A stretch of 20,492 bases of DNA. It comes from a virus. The notes under the pieces were generated by a model. That model did not search any database and had not been told where the DNA came from. It saw nothing but the letters and a program-made list of their open reading frames with translations. A program made the translations under genes and the position numbers. Shown one piece after another: positions 1-7,982 of the stretch (position 1 is its first letter; every line of letters starts with the position of its first letter). The stretch lies in IMG/VR virus record IMGVR_UViG_3300006790_000142, positions 1 to 20,492 of that record, one strand, 5' to 3'.

Positions 1-1632
1 GGGTTGATCAGGCGCAAGAGGATGCGGAGACTGCAACATCTGGTTTAATAATACCAGGAATTGCTGCATTGACGACTGTACTTGTCCGACCATTCTGAAA
101 GGAAATCCTTTCAACATTTCGGCACGTTCGGATTCATTTTTATCAGGGAAAAGGTATTTAAGAGCTTCGACACTCTCCACACCTAGTTCCTGCATGTTCC
201 GAACGACCATGGACTTCTGCAAGACGTCGTAAGCGGTGTCTTCGTAGACATCGCCTTGGTACCTGTAGCTGACGTTGCGGTCGCCATCTTCAGGAATACC
301 AATAACGCCCCTAGGCACCTTATTTTCGGTAAGGGCCTTCTGCATTTCTTGGTTTAACTTTGCTTCGAAGCGGAAAGTTGCCTTTTGGAACCTTTCAATC
401 GACTCTTCAGTAGGTTCTTTCGGTGGTTTTGGCTCTTTGATGCCAGTTGCGGCAATAAATGACTCTCTAAAGATGTTTTCCTGGTGGAAAATCATCATTT
501 CGAGCAAAGCGCAGAAACCGTAAGTCAGGAAGCTCTTATTCTTCCTTGTTGCGGTCGCTTGAGCCCTACCCATCAAGCCTTTAATCTCTGTAGCCGTTGC
601 TCCGGCTGAAATAGAGATTTCGTCCACACCGCCTAGGGCTGTACGGATCTCTTCTCGTAAAAGAAGCGCATAACGGTTCATATCACCGCTAATCGGGTCC
701 GGAGTCATGTAACCGACTCGGTCCGAAGGCTCCACGTTGGCAATAATGCGTGGAACACGCAATCCGCCGCCCATAGACGAGCCAAATGGCTCACTTACAC
801 GCGTGGAAGGAGTGTTTTGACCGGCAAAACCCGACTGAGAGCTAATTGTTGGTCGGAAAGTGTTGCCTGCGTCCGAAGCTTCGACCAGATCGGACCTAGG
901 ACGACTAGAAATCAGCGTTGGGTTGCCGAAAAACTCAATATTCTTCGAAATATTCTTGATCATCTGGTCATGAAGCACAATTTGCTCCATGAAGGGGTCG
1001 AAATCACCCTCTCCTTCAGTACCACTAGCGTTTGGTTTGTTTAAAACCTCAACTGCGGGCACAAAGCCGAGAGAATTAGGTCTTTTCTTCTCTCCGTAAA
1101 GGACTCCAGTCGGTTCAAGCTCAAAACTAAGCTCTGTATCTGACTCAGCTTCAGCAATCTCCTCTGCAGTGATGCTTAAACGGACGTAACGCTTGTTCTG
1201 ACCGTAAACATCACTAGGTAAGCCCAGATTACTGTTCTTTACCTTGTAGTCGTAGAGAATAACGACCTCTTCAATCTGACCATTAGCGTCGTGGAAGACT
1301 CGGTACTGCTTCTTATTAAAGAAATAGATCTGATATTTAAGTTTTGGATCGGGTCGGAAGTAGAAAAGCCCACAACCGTCGATTAAGAAGTTACGAATAA
1401 TGGCTGGAAAACGAATATCGAGTCTGTTTAACTCAATAACATCGCTTAAAAACTTAGTTCGACTCTTATAAGTATCTTGATCGCAGTAAAAAGACAGACC
1501 CTTTTTGATCATCAAAAGGGTCATCTGTTGAAGGTGGCTTAAAACCACCATCGTCGCTGCTTGGTTAGAACGATCCTGAGTGCGGGCTGCCTCTAGGATC
1601 TCTTCAAACTGGCTTCGTACGTCAGTTGTCAT
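1..1632 (-). CDS. Phage portal protein, C-terminus cut by window edge
   Basis: An open frame of 544 codons runs from an ATG at 1632-1630 to the window edge without a stop. The portal forms the dodecameric ring at the capsid vertex through which the terminase pumps DNA. I translated it by hand. It starts MTTDVRSQFEEILEAA and contains a segment around 1050-940 reading DPFMEQIVLHDQMIKNISKN. Near 650-560 it reads LGGVDEISISAGATATEIKG, followed by LMGRAQATATRKNKSFLTYG. The pattern GG-x-(D/E)-x-I-S-x-G-x-(T/S)-A-T-E-I-K-G followed by a long helix is typical of the wing/clip region of tailed-phage portals. It is the last gene of the terminase-led minus-strand run and starts 15 bases after the GT17 stop. 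The assignment rests on this motif, the length and the proximity to terL. The exact portal family is not resolved. Confidence 0.8.
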   Translation of the reverse strand, partial: MTTDVRSQFEEILEAARTQDRSNQAATMVVLSHLQQMTLLMIKKGLSFYCDQDTYKSRTKFLSDVIELNRLDIRFPAIIRNFLIDGCGLFYFRPDPKLKYQIYFFNKKQYRVFHDANGQIEEVVILYDYKVKNSNLGLPSDVYGQNKRYVRLSITAEEIAEAESDTELSFELEPTGVLYGEKKRPNSLGFVPAVEVLNKPNASGTEGEGDFDPFMEQIVLHDQMIKNISKNIEFFGNPTLISSRPRSDLVEASDAGNTFRPTISSQSGFAGQNTPSTRVSEPFGSSMGGGLRVPRIIANVEPSDRVGYMTPDPISGDMNRYALLLREEIRTALGGVDEISISAGATATEIKGLMGRAQATATRKNKSFLTYGFCALLEMMIFHQENIFRESFIAATGIKEPKPPKEPTEESIERFQKATFRFEAKLNQEMQKALTENKVPRGVIGIPEDGDRNVSYRYQGDVYEDTAYDVLQKSMVVRNMQELGVESVEALKYLFPDKNESERAEMLKGFPFRMVGQVQSSMQQFLVLLNQMLQSPHPLAPDQP

Positions 1633-1646
1633 TATTTATTAGACCC

Positions 1647-2459
1647 TCAGCTGGCGGGCAGAAGGTAATCCCGTACTCTTTCTATTCTAAGGGCAGGTTC
1701 TGGAAGGTCAGATACTGGGTAGGTGGTAATAAGGTGATCTTTACGACCTAACATATCTGTATTGCCTTCTTCAGGCACAAAGTCCTCACACTTTTTCTGA
1801 ACGTCTGGTTTATCCCAGATGTAATATTCTGCGATAGAGCGCAGCTTAGTCTTACGTTTATCTGCGTCACCCATCCAGCTAAGGTGCCAACCAGCGTCTC
1901 TGTTACCGACGTAGACGTTATTGGTCGTAGCTCGAAGCGCAGACAAAGTTCCAAAATTACGGAGCTGACCAACCGTGGAAGCTGTACCGCAACGCCAATC
2001 AAACTTCTCACCTTTAGGTGAAATCAGCTGACGATCAGCGCGTCCATAGTGCATAGACATGCTGAGACGCACAGTCTTATCCTCGTTATCGAGAACCGCT
2101 TGTTTAATTTCCTCTAGCTTCTCAGGGTTAGTGATCTCGTCGCAGTCACTGCAGATAAAGAAGGTATCGTCAGGCATCATGAAAAGAGCGACGCTGAGGG
2201 CATCTCTCTGCCCACGCTCTCGGATCCAAGGGTCTGGGGCTTCTTCGTAAGGCGGTAGTTCGACGTGCAGGACTTGAATCTTGTCCTCAGGGAGACCAAG
2301 CTCGCGAATAGTGTCGAGACAGGTGAAAGGCTTCTCCTCTCCCCTGTGAGTCATGTTCGCATCAGTAATAAGGAAGCCATCTACGTGGTCCTCCAAAGTA
2401 CGGATGCGAAGCTCAAGTAGTTCTTTCTCGTTGAAATAAGGAAAGCAATCTAACAACAT
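1647..2459 (-). CDS. GT17-family glycosyltransferase
   Basis: This 270-residue protein looks like family GT17, the beta-1,4-N-acetylglucosaminyltransferase-III-like family. Members transfer a sugar from a nucleotide-sugar donor. The N-terminus has the family opening (FPYFNEKELLELRIRTLEDH, residues 7-26, then VDGFLITDANMTHRG). A DxD-like metal/nucleotide site, SDCDEI, is at residues 104-109. The segment GWHLSWMGDADKRKTKLRSI lies in the C-terminal half and matches the 'GWH(L/F)S...K' block of the family. It is about the length of other phage/bacterial GT17 proteins. There is no signal peptide or membrane segment, so it should act in the host cytoplasm. It lies between two small virion-like genes and the portal gene. 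The family call is solid from motifs; acceptor and donor are unknown. Confidence 0.82.
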   Translation of the reverse strand: MLLDCFPYFNEKELLELRIRTLEDHVDGFLITDANMTHRGEEKPFTCLDTIRELGLPEDKIQVLHVELPPYEEAPDPWIRERGQRDALSVALFMMPDDTFFICSDCDEITNPEKLEEIKQAVLDNEDKTVRLSMSMHYGRADRQLISPKGEKFDWRCGTASTVGQLRNFGTLSALRATTNNVYVGNRDAGWHLSWMGDADKRKTKLRSIAEYYIWDKPDVQKKCEDFVPEEGNTDMLGRKDHLITTYPVSDLPEPALRIERVRDYLLPAS

Positions 2460-2494
2460 GCTGACACGATTAGATGTCTTACGATACCACGGTT

Positions 2495-2785
2495 TTACAT
2501 GTCGGCTACTTCAGCCATCCGAGTCTTGGCTTGGTTTAGCAAATAGTTTTTAGTGCGGTCAACGTTCTCGTTCTCGTCATCGAACTGAGCTTCCTGGACT
2601 TGCCCAGGGCTCTCAGGTTCCTCAGGAGGCGTGGGGCCGTTCAGCTCTTGATCAAAACCACTCTGCACGTAAGAGTCAAACTCTTCGGTTGGTTGTTGAT
2701 CAGCGCGACGCTGACTATTCGCAGCTTTTACTGCGTCGGCGTAACGACCCTTAAAGATGTCGCCGTAATCTTCGAAATTGTTCAT
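2495..2785 (-). CDS. Small acidic hypothetical virion-region protein
   Basis: This is a 96-residue, strongly acidic protein that I do not recognise. Residues about 33-75 are rich in P, E, Q and D and look disordered. Both ends look helical (NNFEDYGDIFKGRYADAVKA near the start, TKNYLLNQAKTRMAEVADM at the end). Its ATG overlaps the stop of the upstream gene by one base (position 2785), so the two are probably translationally coupled. Placement between the terminase and portal genes suggests a head-assembly role such as a scaffold-like or decoration protein, but nothing in the sequence proves it. Confidence 0.6.
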   Translation of the reverse strand: MNNFEDYGDIFKGRYADAVKAANSQRRADQQPTEEFDSYVQSGFDQELNGPTPPEEPESPGQVQEAQFDDENENVDRTKNYLLNQAKTRMAEVADM

Positions 2786-3063
2786 CAGAAAAGAACGTTA
2801 ACGAGTTGAATGTTTCCGCCGCTGATGGTGGTAAAGCCGCCAGTAAGCGTAGGGTCGCTAGCGAAACCGGAAAATGGAATCATCTGCCCCTGAGCGTCAT
2901 TCATCTCAAGATAAACTTGCTCAGCGTTATCGGTAGCTTGGACCCTGATGGCACGGCAAGTGGGAAAAGTTTTCTGACCGGCAAGAGGGCTCCACAGAAA
3001 ACCACTCGCGTAAGACAGGTCAGCGACCTGCCCGTACACCGTACCAAATGCGCGAATGTCCAT
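2785..3063 (-). CDS. Small beta-rich protein, possible head/spike component
   Basis: This 92-residue protein has alternating hydrophobic residues consistent with a small beta-sandwich. The C-terminal part (about residues 36-92: CRAIRVQATDNAEQVYLEM, then a turn region, then GGNIQLVNVLF) resembles the short beta-barrel proteins often found next to phage head genes. Those carry the pattern 'C/G-R-A-I-x-V ... G-x-x-x-x-F-x-G ... V-x-V-x-x-L'. I base this on pattern resemblance only. The ATG at 3063 lies one base from the end of an 8-bp hairpin (3065-3084), which leaves no room for a normal ribosome binding site. Its stop overlaps the ATG of the next gene. Confidence 0.6.
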   Translation of the reverse strand: MDIRAFGTVYGQVADLSYASGFLWSPLAGQKTFPTCRAIRVQATDNAEQVYLEMNDAQGQMIPFSGFASDPTLTGGFTTISGGNIQLVNVLF

Positions 3064-3064
3064 T

Positions 3065-3084
3065 ACTGAATATTTTTATTCAGT
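3065..3084. promoter_or_regulatory. Perfect 8-bp hairpin between two coupled genes
   Basis: ACTGAATA at 3065-3072 and TATTCAGT at 3077-3084 are perfect inverted copies separated by a four-base loop. The right arm contains the stop codon of the DUF3310 gene, and the left arm ends one base before the ATG of the next gene on the minus strand. No T-run follows on the minus strand, so it is not a typical intrinsic terminator. It may be an mRNA processing or translation-control hairpin. Confidence 0.45.
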
Positions 3085-3295
3085 CTACTGTATATAAACT
3101 GATCAGCTTATCCAGGTACCACCTAGCTTTCTTCAAGTCCTCCACACCGTTCTTGAACTGGAAACGCCAGATGTATTTGAAGCAAGCGAGCTGACAGTAA
3201 GACTTAAGACCCTCAACACCAGCAGCAGCCTGCATGGCGTCGAAGCACTCAATATCACCTTGCGTATAGTGAGCAGGATGATTAACGGGGTCCAT
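3080..3295 (-). CDS. DUF3310 family protein
   Basis: This 71-residue protein has the DUF3310 (PF11753) signature. NHPAHYTQG is at residues 5-13, with the IE-x-F/I-D motif just after it. Near the C-terminus KYIWRFQFKNGVEDLKKARW (residues 41-60) is followed by a helix. The family is common in phages, sometimes fused to nucleotide kinase domains, and has no established biochemical function. The protein covers essentially the whole domain and nothing else. Its start overlaps the end of the upstream glycosyltransferase by 14 bases. Confidence 0.85.
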   Translation of the reverse strand: MDPVNHPAHYTQGDIECFDAMQAAAGVEGLKSYCQLACFKYIWRFQFKNGVEDLKKARWYLDKLISLYTVD

Positions 3296-4163
3296 AACTA
3301 AACATGTCGTCTAGGGTGATCGTATTGTCTTTGGCGTAAAGCTGCTTCGAATACTTAATATCTAAATGCCTCACAAGCCCGCACGGGTGGATTCGCAGGT
3401 CGCCATCCAGGTTCATCAAAGGAACAACGCGGCGGTGTTCTTGCCCTGGCTTAAGACCTTCGAAAGCGAGACCCATCGAGCTTCTGTCAGCTATAGGCCA
3501 GTTTCGCTTACCGATAACTTCGTAACTTGAGCGTGGGTCACAACTACGACTAGAGATATATTTCTCAGCATCCTGCTGATCGAGAATCATGAGACCAGAG
3601 TAAGGATTACCCAGAGAAGTAAAACCAGCGAAGTTAATATCACAAGGCAAGATCTTGAAACCGCAGTCGTAACCTATTTCGCCCCAGACAGATTTAGTCT
3701 CTCGGTCAAGGTTCCAAGTTTTATAGTTATCGAAAGGTATATCAATATCGTTGAAGTGCTCATACCTGCAGAACCCTGGTTCAAGGTTTAAAGGTCTTAG
3801 TTTCTCTTTGTAGTCCTTCCAGTAACCAAATTGTTCACTACTGAATAACATATCGTTCTCCGAATACATGTAGTAATCGAAGTCCTTATTCAGCACTCTT
3901 CGTGCAAACTCTTCTTTGTGTGCCCAACACAAGTAGTACCCCTCGAACTCAGGCGCAGCTACAACCACGCTGGTTTGCTTTAAGGAGCAGTGCGATCCGA
4001 CAATTAGAGAGAACTCGTCGAGATCATGTTTGTGGTCATGATCTATAAAGAACTCAACGTAGACGTCAATAGGAATAGTTTCGTAAGACCTTAAAACAGC
4101 AAGGGTTTTTTCGATCCGTGCAAGGGGGTCGTGCGCAGTGACTGCGATGTAGATCTTTTCCAT
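3282..4163 (-). CDS. Probable GT-A-fold glycosyltransferase
   Basis: This protein has 293 residues from the ATG at 4163, which overlaps the terminase stop as TGATG. A TTG one codon upstream is the only longer choice. The first 40 residues look like the opening beta-alpha-beta of a GT-A nucleotide-sugar enzyme (KIYIAVTAHDPLARIEKTLA). The stretch HKEEFARRVLNKDFDYYMYS leads into SENDML (residues 101-106), which sits where GT-A enzymes keep the DxD metal-binding motif. No membrane segment is visible. I cannot place it in a CAZy family from sequence alone. Co-translation with terL implies late expression. A non-catalytic relative of GT-A enzymes is possible because the DxD is not canonical. Confidence 0.65.
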   Translation of the reverse strand: MEKIYIAVTAHDPLARIEKTLAVLRSYETIPIDVYVEFFIDHDHKHDLDEFSLIVGSHCSLKQTSVVVAAPEFEGYYLCWAHKEEFARRVLNKDFDYYMYSENDMLFSSEQFGYWKDYKEKLRPLNLEPGFCRYEHFNDIDIPFDNYKTWNLDRETKSVWGEIGYDCGFKILPCDINFAGFTSLGNPYSGLMILDQQDAEKYISSRSCDPRSSYEVIGKRNWPIADRSSMGLAFEGLKPGQEHRRVVPLMNLDGDLRIHPCGLVRHLDIKYSKQLYAKDNTITLDDMFSYGPR

Positions 4164-5683
4164 CAATATTCGATGTTGTAATTACCTCGTTTCTGTAGGT
4201 AAGCGATTAAGTGAGTGTATGCGTCGAGTAGGTCATCGTGAGAAGTAGCACCGACGTTAAGCAACTGATCGTGAAGGGCATCAAACTTCCTGAACTTATT
4301 GAATGTTACTTTCTTGTTTTCTAGTAAACCAAGCGTGCCTCTAAACCGTGCGACTTTGTCACCACGGAATCCCTTGACCTCGTGGATGTGTAAGTTCCCT
4401 AAACCGCGCTCATCTAACAAGACCCTCTTAAGGTCAGCAGCTAGAGAAGCCTGGTAGGCAACCGCTTCAACAACCAGAGTAACGGTTGAATAAGTAGGGA
4501 AATATTGGTCTCCTTGGAGTTCGAGAATGCCCCACTCGACAAGCATGTCGCACAAAAGATCGATTTTTTCGAGGTTGCCAATCGATCGAACCTGATGAGC
4601 GTCGATAATGAAGTACTTATCTTTCAAGCGACCGCCGAGAACGAAGGCTGTGTAATCAGATGTCTCGTTCTTACTTGCCGAAAGGTCAATACCTACAGCG
4701 AGTGAGTCGAATTCAGTCTCCACTTCGCCCTTAATGAGTAAGTCCGGCGAAAGCACAAGATCTGACGTCATGACTGGCTGCTGTTGGTACTGGTACGCAA
4801 AAGCCACCGGGTCGAGTTCTTTCTGTCCTAGTAGATACTTAACACTCCACTGCTCAGGCCAGTAACTGACTGGTTCGCCTTCTTTGTCATAAGTAAGCGC
4901 TTCTTGAGCAACCTGCTTCCACCCCTTCTTCGGAACGAACATAGTTTTGTGGATGTCGAGTGGATGGAACCGTGTACCCAGGCAAATACACCGACCGCCT
5001 TCGAAGACAATCGGTGCAATAACTGAAGACCAGTTGTTGTTCATCTCGTCTCGAACCGCAGGGTTCTTAATATCCGAGCTTGATTTAATAGGGTCATCCA
5101 CGATGACTAGGTGCGCACGTTTAGAGGTAATTGAACCTCGAAGACCAGCTGCACGAAGTGTGAATTCTTCGTCGCCTACTCGCTGGATACCTGCGTAGTC
5201 AAAGTCAATCGACCAACCGATATCGCTCTGCATACCGGCTCGCAGCTTCACTTTCGGAAAGATCTTCTTGAAAGTGGTGGAGTCGATAATCTGCTTAATA
5301 ATTCGACTCTTAGGAATAGCCGTTGCGATGTTGTATGAGCAGTAAATGATCTGAAGAGGGCGCCCATCAGTCGTGTGTCTGCCGATGACCCACGCGGTGA
5401 ATAGGTTCAGAACGGTCGACTTAGCTGAACCTCGCGGGCTGAGAATATCTAAGTTTGGACCAGCTATATCTAACAGATACTTGTTACTTTCTCCTGTAAT
5501 AAGTTCCCTGTGCCACTCAAGCATGTGGGCAGCTGGAGGTTTATCCAAGAGAGTACAGAACGTCAGGAAGTCATTCTGTGCTCTAGAAAATACACTATCG
5601 ATACCAGAGTCGTCTTTATCAACTGCTTTCTGTGCTCTGTTCTTAAGCGCACGACGATATGCAAAGGTCTCTCTACTAGGCAT
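4163..5683 (-). CDS. terL: Terminase large subunit (packaging ATPase and nuclease)
   Basis: This 506-residue motor protein packages DNA into the prohead and cuts the concatemer. The ATPase domain has a Walker A motif SPRGSAKST (residues 82-90), a Walker B motif LVIVDDP (192-198) and a coupling motif around GTRF (236-239). The RNase-H-like nuclease domain has the expected three acidic positions: D333 in GIDLSASKNETSDYTAF, E406 in VVEAVAY, and the D483/D484/D487 cluster in HDDLLDAYTH. Length is normal for the family. It is the first gene of the left minus-strand run and is divergently arranged with the GT4 gene, with only 44 bases between. AGAAG precedes the ATG by two bases. All catalytic motifs are intact, so it should be functional. 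Confidence 0.96.
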   Translation of the reverse strand: MPSRETFAYRRALKNRAQKAVDKDDSGIDSVFSRAQNDFLTFCTLLDKPPAAHMLEWHRELITGESNKYLLDIAGPNLDILSPRGSAKSTVLNLFTAWVIGRHTTDGRPLQIIYCSYNIATAIPKSRIIKQIIDSTTFKKIFPKVKLRAGMQSDIGWSIDFDYAGIQRVGDEEFTLRAAGLRGSITSKRAHLVIVDDPIKSSSDIKNPAVRDEMNNNWSSVIAPIVFEGGRCICLGTRFHPLDIHKTMFVPKKGWKQVAQEALTYDKEGEPVSYWPEQWSVKYLLGQKELDPVAFAYQYQQQPVMTSDLVLSPDLLIKGEVETEFDSLAVGIDLSASKNETSDYTAFVLGGRLKDKYFIIDAHQVRSIGNLEKIDLLCDMLVEWGILELQGDQYFPTYSTVTLVVEAVAYQASLAADLKRVLLDERGLGNLHIHEVKGFRGDKVARFRGTLGLLENKKVTFNKFRKFDALHDQLLNVGATSHDDLLDAYTHLIAYLQKRGNYNIEY

Positions 5684-5694
5684 CTTCTAAAAGT

Positions 5695-5712
5695 GCTTAT
5701 ATACTGTTATCG
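5695..5712 (+). promoter_or_regulatory. Candidate promoter between terL and the GT4 gene
   Basis: The 44-base gap between two divergent genes holds TATACT (5700-5705), which matches five of six bases of a sigma-70 -10 box for the plus strand. I see no matching -35 box. ATACTGTTA (5701-5709) recurs exactly at 14057-14065 in another divergent gap. On the minus strand the same bases read GTATATAAGC, also found at 20423-20432. Orientation and function are uncertain. Confidence 0.35.
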
Positions 5713-5727
5713 AAATTCTAACCCTGT

Positions 5728-6891
5728 ATGGCAAAGATACTCTGGTACGGAGACGCTGTTTCAAACACAGGGTTTGCTCGTGTGTCGCACAGTGTATTAG
5801 AGCACCTGAGCAAAGACCATGAGGTAGTTGTCTTTGGTATCAACTACACAGGGGATCCTCACGAATACCCTTTTAAGATTTATCCAGCAGCAGCACTTAA
5901 CCCTGCTGATCGATTCGGCGTGGGACGCATCCACCAAGTTATTGAAACAGAAAGACCTGATTTTGTCTTCTGCCTTAACGATCTCTGGATCGTCAATCAA
6001 GTGTGGGAGCGAGTGCACCTCCTCAAGAGCGCACTGAAATTTAAATTTATTGCTTATTTCCCCACCGATTCGGAGTGGTACCCACTCTCGATGCTTCGGT
6101 ACATCAAAGACTGGGATTTCGCGATTACGTTCACGATCCAGCAAGCACAGCGCATCATGGCGCATGGTGTTCAACCGAAGAAGCTTGGGGTTATCCCCCA
6201 CGGTTTAGACGAAGGTAAGTTCTTCGAGATGGACAAAGCCCAGGCACGAAAAGCGCTGGGGCTCCCCTTAGATAAATTCATCGTCTTTAACGGAAACCGT
6301 AACCAGCCCCGCAAGCTGATTGATCAAACGATCAAAGCTTTTGCTGAGTTCGCTGTAGGTAAGAAAGACGTCATGCTCTTCCTAAACATGGGAGAGAAAG
6401 ACCTGGGTTGGGCTGTAAGGGAACTGTTCGAAACTGAGATGCGTCGTAGAGGAGAAGATCCCACGCAGAAACTCGTCCTTACGCCAAACATGAATTACAT
6501 GAAGGCTCCCCCGGACAGTTACCTGAATACCATTTACAACGCTGTGGACGTCGGCATCAACACCGCTAATGGTGAAGGTTGGGGTCTTGTGCCGTTCGAA
6601 CACGCCTTGTGTAGGAAACCTCAAGTGGTTCCCGAACACACTTCATGTAAAGACATCTGGAAAGGCAAAGGTCTTTTGATCAAGATCGGCGCGTGGATTA
6701 CAGACAAGGATCTTGGAGTAGAGCGAGGAATTATCGACTTCAAGCACGCAGCGGAACTACTCAACGATCTTTACGAAGACGAAGAGTATCGCGAGATGAT
6801 CGCAAATCAGTGTTACGAAGTTACGCAAAACCCCTCCTATAGGTGGGAGAAAGTTGCTGAAGGATTTACCAAAGCGATGGAGGTGATCTGA
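5728..6891 (+). CDS. GT4-family (GT-B fold) glycosyltransferase
   Basis: This 387-residue protein has the two Rossmann halves of a GT-B retaining glycosyltransferase. The N-terminal half has the glycine loop SNTGFARVS (residues 12-20). The central linker has VIPHGLDEGKF (155-165). The C-terminal donor site has the diagnostic E-x7-E motif, E283 to E291 in GEGWGLVPFEHA. The first half reads WYGDAVSNTGFA, an arrangement seen in phage and bacterial GT4 proteins. No signal peptide is present. It is on the opposite strand from the virion genes. Its stop overlaps the next ATG (TGATG at 6889-6893), so it and the propeller protein form a two-gene operon. No clear Shine-Dalgarno sequence precedes the ATG. 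Donor and acceptor are unknown. Confidence 0.88.
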   Translation: MAKILWYGDAVSNTGFARVSHSVLEHLSKDHEVVVFGINYTGDPHEYPFKIYPAAALNPADRFGVGRIHQVIETERPDFVFCLNDLWIVNQVWERVHLLKSALKFKFIAYFPTDSEWYPLSMLRYIKDWDFAITFTIQQAQRIMAHGVQPKKLGVIPHGLDEGKFFEMDKAQARKALGLPLDKFIVFNGNRNQPRKLIDQTIKAFAEFAVGKKDVMLFLNMGEKDLGWAVRELFETEMRRRGEDPTQKLVLTPNMNYMKAPPDSYLNTIYNAVDVGINTANGEGWGLVPFEHALCRKPQVVPEHTSCKDIWKGKGLLIKIGAWITDKDLGVERGIIDFKHAAELLNDLYEDEEYREMIANQCYEVTQNPSYRWEKVAEGFTKAMEVI

Positions 6892-7982
6892 TGACTACCC
6901 AACATCCCCGTTACGCTGCTTCACTCACTTACTTAGAACACCCTCTCAAAGGAGACTCTTACTCTGGCTACCCGACTGTCTACGAACAAGCAGAGCGTAT
7001 CGGAGGAAAGTTCACTCGAATTCGTTGGGGCTTACCTGATCAAGCTATAGCTAACTTCAGCCCTTGTTTAATCAGTGAGCACGGGCATCGTCTCCTCGCT
7101 TTCCGAAGTCAGCCTGAACCTTTTGTATTCAGGTACGACCAAAAATATTTCTACTACAACAACACTCCCACAGATGTTTATATCGGGGAGTTAGTTTCCG
7201 ACGACACGATACTTGGCGCTCGCAAGATCAGGTCTGCGCCGCACCGCCTCAGCTACGAAGATCCTCGTTTGTTTAACGCACCAGACGGAGAACTTTACTG
7301 TCAGTTCGTAACCAGCTCTTACGCGACGAAGTGGGATAACTCCCCACACCTGATGGTTAATGCACCGAAGATCTGCGTGGGACAGGTAACGTCATTCGGT
7401 GAAGTAGTCGATTGTGTTTACCCTCCTGCAGGACAAAACCTTGAGGCAGGCAAAACAGAGAAGAACTGGTGTTTCTTCACAGACGAAGAAGAACTCAAAC
7501 TTCTTTATTCGACGATTCCCTTAACGATTAAAACCCCTGGCAAACCCGATAAAACTATCGATTCTGATTGCCTTAAGAAGCTTGTTGGAGAGTACCCAAC
7601 ATTTAACTCAACTGCCCCGATCAAGATCGGAGACGAATGGCTTGTGTTCTTCCATTGGAAGTACATGGCTTTCGATGCTCAACAACAGCTGACTTATCTT
7701 CTTTATCACCTCGGGGCTTACACGCTCGACGAAAAGATGACGAAGATAACCCGCCAGTGCACAGAAGCTATCTTCAGCGGTTCTACCAACGACAAGTTGA
7801 TCTGGTGGACTGATGTCAGTGGTCAAGCTGTGTCGAAACAACCCGCTTGTGTTCTTCCCTTTGGAGGGATTTACGACGAAGACACTGAGTGCATCGAGAT
7901 GCCTCTAGGCGTCAATGACTCGTTTATGGGCATCTTCCGTTGCCCTCTCGTCAACATCTTGGCTCTACTAGAAGAGGTTTAA
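6891..7982 (+). CDS. Five-bladed beta-propeller carbohydrate enzyme (GH130/GT108-like)
   Basis: This 363-residue protein carries the hallmarks of the five-bladed propeller superfamily of glycosidases, phosphorylases and mannosyltransferases. SYEDPRLF (residues 121-128) is the 'EDPR' blade motif. EKNW followed by LLYST (190-207) is the 'E-K-N-W...F/Y-S' block. The last blade has VLPFGGIYDEDTECIEMPLG (321-340) then VNDSFMG, matching the 'P-x-G...Y-G-x-x-D' closing motif. Such enzymes break, phosphorolyse or transfer mannose-type sugars. Which activity applies here is not decidable by eye. It is coupled to the GT4 gene, so the pair probably acts on the same glycan. Its stop codon overlaps the stop of the convergent minus-strand gene by four bases, leaving no room for a terminator. 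Confidence 0.75.
   Translation: MTTQHPRYAASLTYLEHPLKGDSYSGYPTVYEQAERIGGKFTRIRWGLPDQAIANFSPCLISEHGHRLLAFRSQPEPFVFRYDQKYFYYNNTPTDVYIGELVSDDTILGARKIRSAPHRLSYEDPRLFNAPDGELYCQFVTSSYATKWDNSPHLMVNAPKICVGQVTSFGEVVDCVYPPAGQNLEAGKTEKNWCFFTDEEELKLLYSTIPLTIKTPGKPDKTIDSDCLKKLVGEYPTFNSTAPIKIGDEWLVFFHWKYMAFDAQQQLTYLLYHLGAYTLDEKMTKITRQCTEAIFSGSTNDKLIWWTDVSGQAVSKQPACVLPFGGIYDEDTECIEMPLGVNDSFMGIFRCPLVNILALLEEV

Noticed and set aside
3081-3090. Ten-base CAGTCTACTG shared with 20120-20129
   Set aside because: A single ten-base match, both copies at or within gene ends, is expected by chance in 20 kb.
5797-6201. 134-codon minus-strand frame inside the GT4 gene
   Set aside because: Lies wholly antisense to a gene with clear GT4 motifs. 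The translation is cysteine/arginine-rich and without domain pattern.
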